From the NCBI GenBank assembly GCA_903821995.1, contig CAIJNI010000013.1, positions 1-43,986 of the forward strand: 43,986 nt of DNA. The letters run 5' to 3'. The stretch is from an uncultured beta proteobacterium (GTDB taxonomy: Bacteria > Pseudomonadota > Gammaproteobacteria > Burkholderiales > Burkholderiaceae). The translations under genes and the position numbers were made by a program. The notes under the pieces were generated by a model, which worked only from the letters and a program-made list of their open reading frames with translations, was not told the origin of the DNA and did not search any database. Numbering within the stretch: the first letter of the stretch is position 1; every line of letters starts with the position of its first letter. Shown one piece after another: positions 38,810 through 43,986 of this stretch.

Positions 38810-39886
38810 ATGAAACTCAAAAACTTACCTTATTGCATCTTAATGTTTAGTCTTTTTGGCGCATCATCTCTAAATGCTGAAGTCTTGAATCATGGTGTGA
38901 GCAAACCTTCGGAATTTTCTTACGTCAATAATATCCAAGCCAAGGTTTCTGGAATGGCGACCGATGCGGGGATGACTTCACCCAAAACCGCGATTGTTCT
39001 CAATTCTGGAGCTGCGAGTATTAGCCTCATTGATATGGAGACTCGAAAGGTAAAAAAGACCTACTCGGTTGGTAAAGAGCCGCATCACCTCATGCTGATG
39101 CCAGATAAAAAAAGTTTACTGGTAGCCAATGCTGCCGGTAATAATGTGGTGATTGTAGATGCTTTGTCCGGCGAAATGATTAAAAAAGTAAGTAATATTA
39201 TTGATCCCTATCAAATTGGATATTCGCCTGACAAAAAATGGTTTGTAGTAGCCGGGAACCGTTTAAATCGGTTGGATATTTATGCGGCCGATCGTCAAGA
39301 ACTGCAATTATTAAAGACTTTAAAGTTATCTGAAACGCCGAGCCATATTGCTTTTTCAAGTGATAGTAAAGTAGCCTTTTTAACTTTACAAGATTCCGAT
39401 GAATTAGCTGCGATTGATCTGACAACACAGACGCTCTTGTGGAAAATGCCAACAGGAAAGACCCCCGCAGGGATTTGGATGACGCCGGGAGATAAATATC
39501 TACTGGTGGGATTAACCGGTTCGGACGCTGTGCAAGTCATTGATTGGCGTCTTAAAAAAGAAATCAAGCAAATTAAAACTGGACGAGGTGCGCACAACTT
39601 TAGACCTCTGGGTGACCAACGTCATGTGTTTGTAACGAATCGAGTTGATTCAACGATTAGTTTGCTGGATATGCAGACTTTAGAAAAAATAAATGATATT
39701 AAGGGGCTACCCTCTGGTCCAGACTGCATGGACATTACACCGGATGGGAAAGAGCTATGGGTCACCTTTCGTTTTTCTAAGAAAGTTGGCGTGATTAACA
39801 TTGCATCGCTTAAGCTAGAAACTATTATTCCTGTCGGTAAGAGTCCACATGGGGTCTTCTTCTCTCCAAATGCTGGTTGGGAGTGA
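38810..39886 (+). CDS. Exported YVTN-type beta-propeller protein
   Basis: A 358-residue protein with a signal peptide (MKLKNLPYCILMFSLFGASSLNA) and about seven blade repeats of the YVTN/YncE kind: VLNSGAASISLIDMET, ANAAGNNVVIVDALSG, VTNRVDSTISLLDMQ and VIPVGKSPHGVFFSP. Proteins like this act in the periplasm, for example as cell-wall-binding or redox-partner modules. No substrate can be named. The next gene starts 5 bases after the stop. It lies 32 bases after hrpA, without a clear terminator between them. Confidence 0.83.
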   Translation: MKLKNLPYCILMFSLFGASSLNAEVLNHGVSKPSEFSYVNNIQAKVSGMATDAGMTSPKTAIVLNSGAASISLIDMETRKVKKTYSVGKEPHHLMLMPDKKSLLVANAAGNNVVIVDALSGEMIKKVSNIIDPYQIGYSPDKKWFVVAGNRLNRLDIYAADRQELQLLKTLKLSETPSHIAFSSDSKVAFLTLQDSDELAAIDLTTQTLLWKMPTGKTPAGIWMTPGDKYLLVGLTGSDAVQVIDWRLKKEIKQIKTGRGAHNFRPLGDQRHVFVTNRVDSTISLLDMQTLEKINDIKGLPSGPDCMDITPDGKELWVTFRFSKKVGVINIASLKLETIIPVGKSPHGVFFSPNAGWE

Positions 39887-39890
39887 ATGT

Positions 39891-40667
39891 ATGCGCAGAT
39901 GCTCTGGGTTAACGATTTTACGAGCATTATTTTGTATGACGATTTGTTGGATGATGATGCCAACAGCCAGTGCTGGTGTCGGTTGTGACAAAACCATTTT
40001 CTTAACATTTGATACAGGCAACATGTCAGTGGCACAGCAAGTGGCTGATATCTTGCAACAAGAACAGGTTAAAGCCACTTTCTTTGTGGCTAGTGAAAAA
40101 ACCTCGCACAATGATTTTTCCTTAGATGCATCTTGGAAAAATTTTTGGCTCTCGCGGATAAATGAGGGTCATGCTTTTGGAAGTCATACCTTGCACCACA
40201 CTTATTGGAAAAAAGATGCTGGGTCAAATAAAGTTATTGTTCAATCACAATTTGGTCCACACGCAGGTAAATTACAAACCATAGGTCAAGAGCAAGTTTG
40301 TCAAAACATACAAGGTGCTGACCAGCGATTTAAAGATCTAACGGGGCGTAGTTTAGATAAAATTTGGAGGGCGCCGGGTGGTAAAACTTCTCCAATGTAT
40401 ATCGCAATGGCTAAAGCTTGCGGATATAAGCATATTGCTTGGGCTAAGGCTGGATTTTTAGGAGATGAACTATCCTCAAGTGCTTATCCAAATGCTGTCT
40501 TGTTACAGAGCGCATTAGACAATCTTAAAGATGGGGATATTACTATGGCGCATCTAGGTATTTGGTCACGCAAAGATCCTTGGGCTCCTGTAGTACTTCA
40601 ACCCTTAATTCAAGGACTTAAAGCAAAGGGATTTTGTTTTGAGACTTTGGCAAATCGTGTGGGTTAA
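39891..40667 (+). CDS. Polysaccharide deacetylase-like (NodB-fold) exported protein
   Basis: A NodB/CE4-fold protein of 258 residues with an N-terminal signal (SGLTILRALFCMTICWMMMPTASA). Motif 1 reads FLTFDTGN instead of the usual TFDDG, so the metal-binding second Asp is replaced by Thr. Motif 2, FGSHTLHH, keeps both metal histidines; motif 3 is RAPGGKTSP and the late His is in MAHLGIW. ATG 39891 is preferred. An upstream in-frame ATG at 39849 lies inside the propeller gene and would give a poor signal peptide. Substrate unknown. Confidence 0.82.
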   Translation: MRRCSGLTILRALFCMTICWMMMPTASAGVGCDKTIFLTFDTGNMSVAQQVADILQQEQVKATFFVASEKTSHNDFSLDASWKNFWLSRINEGHAFGSHTLHHTYWKKDAGSNKVIVQSQFGPHAGKLQTIGQEQVCQNIQGADQRFKDLTGRSLDKIWRAPGGKTSPMYIAMAKACGYKHIAWAKAGFLGDELSSSAYPNAVLLQSALDNLKDGDITMAHLGIWSRKDPWAPVVLQPLIQGLKAKGFCFETLANRVG

Positions 40668-41638
40668 TGATGATTAATTTATACGATATGATTCACGAAT
40701 GGTTGATGCAACAAGGGTTATTGCCATTACTCTATAACTTAAGCATGATGGAATATGCGGACGAGGCAAATGTTGGACTCGATTGGATGATGTTAGGGTG
40801 TTTGCAAATTCTACTGATTGCGCTGGTTATTAGGCCTTTAGAAAGAGGAGAGACTCATGAGCTCTTTGAGCAGAAACGAAGATCTGCGGCGATTCGCAAT
40901 GATATTTTTTACACTTTAATTCATCGATTAGGGATATTTCAATTTACTTTCTTTTATCTCTTTTCTGGGTTTCTATTTAGTATTGATGCCCACTTTCACG
41001 ACTTGCGTTTTATGCGTCTGAATGTTGAAGATTGGTTTCCGATACTGACGCAAATTCCTTGGGTCAGTTTTATCATTTACCTCATAATTTTTGATGGTAT
41101 CGATTACATCTATCACCGAGCTTCTCACCGATTTCAATGGTGGTGGAAATTACACGCTCTGCATCATAGTCAGAGACATATGACTGCATGGACTGATAAT
41201 AGGAATAATATTTTAGATGACCTGATGAGGGCTCTAGTATTTGCGGTAATAGCGCTTGTTATTGGTGTTGGACCATCGCAATTTTTATTGCTCAGTCTAA
41301 CCACACGTTTAATTCAAAGTTGGCAGCACGCCAATTTTCAAACGGATTTAGGATGGGCAAAATACTTGCTTGTTTCTCCAGCGTATCACCGGCTTCATCA
41401 TGCGCTTGGACTAGGTTATGAGCTTTTAGGAAAACCTGGGGTATTAGGAGGGTGTAATTTTGGCGTGTTATTTCCATGGTGGGATATGCTTGGAAAAACC
41501 GTGATTTTTCCTCGGGGTATATATATGACAGGCGTAGAAGACTTTAATCCCTCTACGCAAATTATGGGGCAGCAATGGCAAAGTATCAGAAATAGTTATC
41601 AGGCGATCATTGCTTTTTTAAAAGGGATAAGGACATGA
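40667..41638 (+). CDS. Fatty-acid hydroxylase / sterol desaturase superfamily membrane protein
   Basis: A 323-residue membrane protein with four or five helices and the histidine clusters of the di-iron hydroxylase family: YHRASHR, LHALHHSQRHM and YHRLHHALG. These bind a di-iron centre that hydroxylates or desaturates a lipid. The substrate cannot be read from the sequence; bacterial members act on ornithine lipids, sterols, carotenoids or fatty acids. The ATG overlaps the stop of the deacetylase gene (TAATG), and its own end overlaps the next start, so it is part of a coupled run. Confidence 0.87.
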   Translation: MMINLYDMIHEWLMQQGLLPLLYNLSMMEYADEANVGLDWMMLGCLQILLIALVIRPLERGETHELFEQKRRSAAIRNDIFYTLIHRLGIFQFTFFYLFSGFLFSIDAHFHDLRFMRLNVEDWFPILTQIPWVSFIIYLIIFDGIDYIYHRASHRFQWWWKLHALHHSQRHMTAWTDNRNNILDDLMRALVFAVIALVIGVGPSQFLLLSLTTRLIQSWQHANFQTDLGWAKYLLVSPAYHRLHHALGLGYELLGKPGVLGGCNFGVLFPWWDMLGKTVIFPRGIYMTGVEDFNPSTQIMGQQWQSIRNSYQAIIAFLKGIRT

Positions 41639-42447
41639 AAAATCTAGTGAAGTCTTTTGGTCTTTCTGTCCAAGGAATTTTTCATCCTTGGGTACTTTGG
41701 CTTTCTTTGAGACCTTTTTTGATGAGTGCGCTGGTATGGTTTGGAATTTTATGGTTTTTCTGGACGCCATTACTTGATCAGACCAAAAACTTTATAACGA
41801 ATTCTGCTCTGACAAGTTGGATTTTTGTCACGATGAATCAAGTGGGATGGGGGGATTTAAGAAGCATTATTTCTCCCTATCTTTCAGTAGTCATTATTAT
41901 GCCGCTCATTATTCTGACATTATTGTTGATTGTGTCATTTACTTCGATTTCTGGCGTTGTTGGGCATGTAGGTCGCGCTAAGAACTATCAAGATCTCAAT
42001 TGTGCTCATGGAGGCAGTTTCTGGGGCAGTATTGCGAATACAAGTTGGTCGACCTTTATTTGTTTGCTTTTAATTATTGTGACCTTGCCCGTATGGTGGA
42101 TTCCGCCTATTTTTGCGATTATTCCACCCCTCCTTTGGGGGTGGTTAACCACGCGGTTGATGAGTTATGACGTATTAGCCAAACATGCTAGTGAAATTGA
42201 GCGTAAAGAGATTTTAAGGGAGCACAAATGGCCGCTTTTAACCATGGGGATTATTACGGGTTTAATGGGGGCGATTCCTAGTTTCTTTTGGTTATCTTCA
42301 GTGTTTGTCCTGATATTATTCCCACTTGTATCGATTTTCATGATGTGGGTATATTCTTTAGTTTTTATATTTGCCTCATTATGGTTTAGTCACTATTTGC
42401 TGCTGGCATTAAAAAATAGGCGATTACTTAAAGGAGATTTAATGTGA
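41635..42447 (+). CDS. EI24-domain integral membrane protein
   Basis: A 270-residue protein with about five strongly hydrophobic segments (WFGILWFFWTP, SVVIIMPLIILTLLLIVSF, FICLLLIIVTLPVWWIPPIFAIIPPLLWGW and the C-terminal FPLVSIFMMWVYSLVFIFASLW). The layout and WGWLTTRLMSYDVLAKHAS block match the EI24/CysZ-like family. CysZ members move sulfate, but assignment of a substrate here is not supported. The ATG overlaps the preceding stop (ATGA). Confidence 0.75.
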   Translation: MKNLVKSFGLSVQGIFHPWVLWLSLRPFLMSALVWFGILWFFWTPLLDQTKNFITNSALTSWIFVTMNQVGWGDLRSIISPYLSVVIIMPLIILTLLLIVSFTSISGVVGHVGRAKNYQDLNCAHGGSFWGSIANTSWSTFICLLLIIVTLPVWWIPPIFAIIPPLLWGWLTTRLMSYDVLAKHASEIERKEILREHKWPLLTMGIITGLMGAIPSFFWLSSVFVLILFPLVSIFMMWVYSLVFIFASLWFSHYLLLALKNRRLLKGDLM

Positions 42448-43265
42448 CGAGCATTCAAAGAGGTATAGGTCTTATTGTGGTTGGTGATGAGATACTTTCT
42501 GGCAGAAGAGCGGATAAACATATGCCGTTTTTAATTGAGTTATTAAAAGCAAGAGGGATGCAGATATCTTGGGCTGAATACATTGGTGATGATCCCGACC
42601 GGATCACGGCCACATTAAAGCGCAGCTTTGCTACGGATGACATCGTATTCAGCACGGGGGGGATTGGTGCTACACCAGATGATCATACGCGTGCATGTGC
42701 TGCAAGAGCGCTTGGTGTTGAATTAGAGTTGCATCCTGAGGCTAAGGTGCTCATTAGTCGTCGTATTCTTGAAATGGCTGAAGGCGATCCCATTAAAAGT
42801 GACTTAAGTACGCCGGATAGTATGCAACGCTTCAGAATGGGAGAATTTCCCTTAGGTAGTGTCATTATTCCTAATAATTACAATCATATTCCTGGATTTA
42901 GAGTCAAAGATCATCACTTCTTACCTGGTTTTCCTGTGATGGCTGGACCGATGATGGAATGGACTTTAGATACTTTGTATTCCGATCAATTTCATTTAAA
43001 TGATTTTGTTGAACGAAGCTTTATTGTTCCTGGAGCCATTGAAGCGACGCTGACTCCTTTGATGGAGGTGATTGAAAGAGATTTTCCACCCGTCAAAGTG
43101 TTTAGTTTGCCTTCAGTTGGCGATCCAAGTCGTGGAGGGATCTACGCATCACGACATATTGAACTTGGAGTGAAGGGACCGATAGAAATCGTTGAAAGGT
43201 CCTTAAAGCAGTTGAGGCATGGTGTTGAGGCTTTAGGAAGTATCACTTTCGATATTACGCCGTAG
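42444..43265 (+). CDS. CinA-N-terminal/MoaB-type molybdopterin-binding-fold protein
   Basis: A 273-residue protein with the MoCF_biosynth domain shared by MogA, MoaB and CinA: IGLIVVGDEILSGRRADKHMPFLIELLKARG, DDIVFSTGGIGATPDDHT and LPGFPVMAGPM. It lacks the CinA C-terminal deamidase domain, so it is the short competence/damage-inducible-like form. The GTG start at 42444 overlaps the EI24 gene stop. An ideal AAGGAGAT lies 6 bases before it. Function not certain: nicotinamide-nucleotide or molybdopterin-related activity is known in the wider family. Confidence 0.83.
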   Translation: MTSIQRGIGLIVVGDEILSGRRADKHMPFLIELLKARGMQISWAEYIGDDPDRITATLKRSFATDDIVFSTGGIGATPDDHTRACAARALGVELELHPEAKVLISRRILEMAEGDPIKSDLSTPDSMQRFRMGEFPLGSVIIPNNYNHIPGFRVKDHHFLPGFPVMAGPMMEWTLDTLYSDQFHLNDFVERSFIVPGAIEATLTPLMEVIERDFPPVKVFSLPSVGDPSRGGIYASRHIELGVKGPIEIVERSLKQLRHGVEALGSITFDITP

Positions 43266-43280
43266 TAAACACCTATAAAT

Positions 43281-43297
43281 TGCACTACAATGGTGCG
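43281..43297. promoter_or_regulatory. NtrC-type operator upstream of glnA
   Basis: TGCACTACAATGGTGCG is a near-perfect match to the NtrC site pattern TGCACY-N5-GGTGCA and is like known glnA sites. The centre is 90 bases before the glnA ATG and just upstream of a sigma-70-like promoter. Confidence 0.7.
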
Positions 43298-43302
43298 TGA
43301 TG

Positions 43303-43332
43303 TTGATATTTAGAGTTTTTATTTGTTGTAAT
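43303..43332 (+). promoter_or_regulatory. Sigma-70-like promoter of glnA
   Basis: TTGATA (43303-43308) and TGTAAT (43327-43332) with an 18-base spacer, about 46 bases before the ATG. The NtrC-type dyad lies immediately upstream. No GG-N10-GC sigma-54 element is visible. Confidence 0.55.
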
Positions 43333-43378
43333 TGATAAACCGTAGTTACCCTTGTTAAAGAATATTTAGGAGAAATGC

Positions 43379-43986
43379 ATGAGCAAAAATGTTGCTGAAG
43401 TTTTAAAGTTGGTTAAAGATAAAGAAATTACCTTCGTTGATTTCCGTTTTACTGACACCAAGGGTAAAGAGCAGCACGTGTCTGTTCCAGTTTCCGCATT
43501 TGGCGAAGACAAATTTGAGAGTGGTCATGCATTTGACGGCTCTTCAATTGCTGGTTGGAAGGGTATTGAAGCGTCAGACATGTTGTTGATGCCAGATCCG
43601 ACTACAGCTTATATTGATCCATTTTATGAAGAGCCAACGTTGGTATTAACTTGCGACGTGGTTGAACCGACTGACGGCAAGGGTTATGATCGTGACCCAC
43701 GTTCTATTGCAAAACGCTGTGAAGCTTATTTAAAAAGTACCGGTTTAGGAGATACAGCTTACTTTGGACCAGAGCCTGAGTTCTTTATTTTTGATGGTGT
43801 GACTTGGAATGCTGATATGCAGGGTTGCTTTGTCAAAATTGATTCTGAAGAAGCACCATGGTCATCTGCTCTCGAAATCGAAGGCGGCAATCCTGGTCAC
43901 CGTCCTGGTAAAAAAGGCGGTTATTTCCCAGTTGCTCCGGTTGATACATTCCAGGATATGCGTTCTGAGATGTGCTTGATTCTCGA
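43379..43986 (+). CDS. glnA: Glutamine synthetase type I, 5' part
   Basis: It makes glutamine from glutamate and ammonia. The N-terminal beta-grasp domain ([33 protein letters not shown]) is followed by [22 protein letters not shown] and [12 protein letters not shown] (metal-binding Glu residues). The gene runs off the window end with about 200 codons present. The ATG at 43379 has AGGAG at 43368-43372. The out-of-frame ATG at 43375 is ignored. An NtrC-type dyad and a sigma-70 promoter precede it. Confidence 0.97.
   Translation, partial: MSKNVAEVLKLVKDKEITFVDFRFTDTKGKEQHVSVPVSAFGEDKFESGHAFDGSSIAGWKGIEASDMLLMPDPTTAYIDPFYEEPTLVLTCDVVEPTDGKGYDRDPRSIAKRCEAYLKSTGLGDTAYFGPEPEFFIFDGVTWNADMQGCFVKIDSEEAPWSSALEIEGGNPGHRPGKKGGYFPVAPVDTFQDMRSEMCLIL

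Noticed and set aside
39201..39214. TTGATCCCTATCAA, an exact FNR-box match
   Set aside because: It lies inside the beta-propeller coding region (codons for IIDPYQI), far from any start, so chance is more likely than a regulatory role.
39849..39890. Extended start of the NodB-like gene
   Set aside because: It overlaps the end of the propeller gene and would bury the signal peptide behind a polar stretch.

Overview
The window reads as a chromosomal segment from a betaproteobacterium of the Burkholderiaceae, most like Polynucleobacter. The base composition leans to A+T. Gene order is the betaproteobacterial core order (nlpD, exonuclease, rlmD, ndk, rlmN, ispG, hisS, yfgM, bamB, der, hfq, hflX, hflK, hflC, hisZ, purA), and many genes overlap or are only a few bases apart. 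The genus call rests on recognising gene order and protein sequence, not on a database search.

Layout. 1-2475: end of nlpD, a 3'-5' exonuclease and rlmD, closed by a terminator. 2533-3231 (minus): a Bax-inhibitor-1 family membrane protein, sharing an upstream region with ndk that carries a perfect FNR box. 3456-17778: a long plus-strand run of housekeeping genes covering nucleotide, isoprenoid, tRNA charging, outer-membrane assembly, ribosome GTPase, RNA chaperone, membrane-protease-modulator and purine functions. 17802-20696: three genes of a valine/acyl-CoA degradation type. 20768-23011: a small lipoprotein, a divergent Cys-rich mini-protein, a diheme cytochrome c and an FNR regulator with all four cluster cysteines. 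Two perfect FNR boxes lie between the mini-protein and the cytochrome. 23274-27183: a cyanate-use operon (Tat-exported binding protein, permease, ATPase, cyanase) followed by a PIN-like ORF that looks frameshifted or truncated. 27309-27395: tRNA-Leu(CAG) on the minus strand. 27532-31132: an orphan PIN protein, RNase R and RlmB. 31133-31421: a palindrome and remnants of decayed genes, one Fic-like. 31422-38777: transaldolase, ribose-5-phosphate isomerase, YggX, N-acetylglutamate synthase and HrpA. 38810-43265: a tightly packed five-gene run (beta-propeller, polysaccharide deacetylase-like, fatty-acid hydroxylase-like, EI24-like, CinA-like). 43379 to the end: 5' part of glnA.

How it fits together. 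The cyanate operon would import cyanate (or a related small anion such as nitrate) and turn it into ammonia and CO2. The glutamine synthetase at the end of the window would assimilate that ammonia. Both the cyn operon and glnA carry an upstream dyad of the form GCACN-N5-GGTGC, which matches the NtrC operator pattern, so a shared nitrogen signal is likely. A second regulatory layer is oxygen: an intact FNR gene and three perfect TTGAT-N4-ATCAA sites lie within about 20 kb. The most interesting items are the Cys/His motif that precedes the Tat signal in the cyanate-binding protein, the FNR-flanked Cys-rich mini-protein, the PIN-like ORF behind cynS, and the compact envelope-type operon before glnA.
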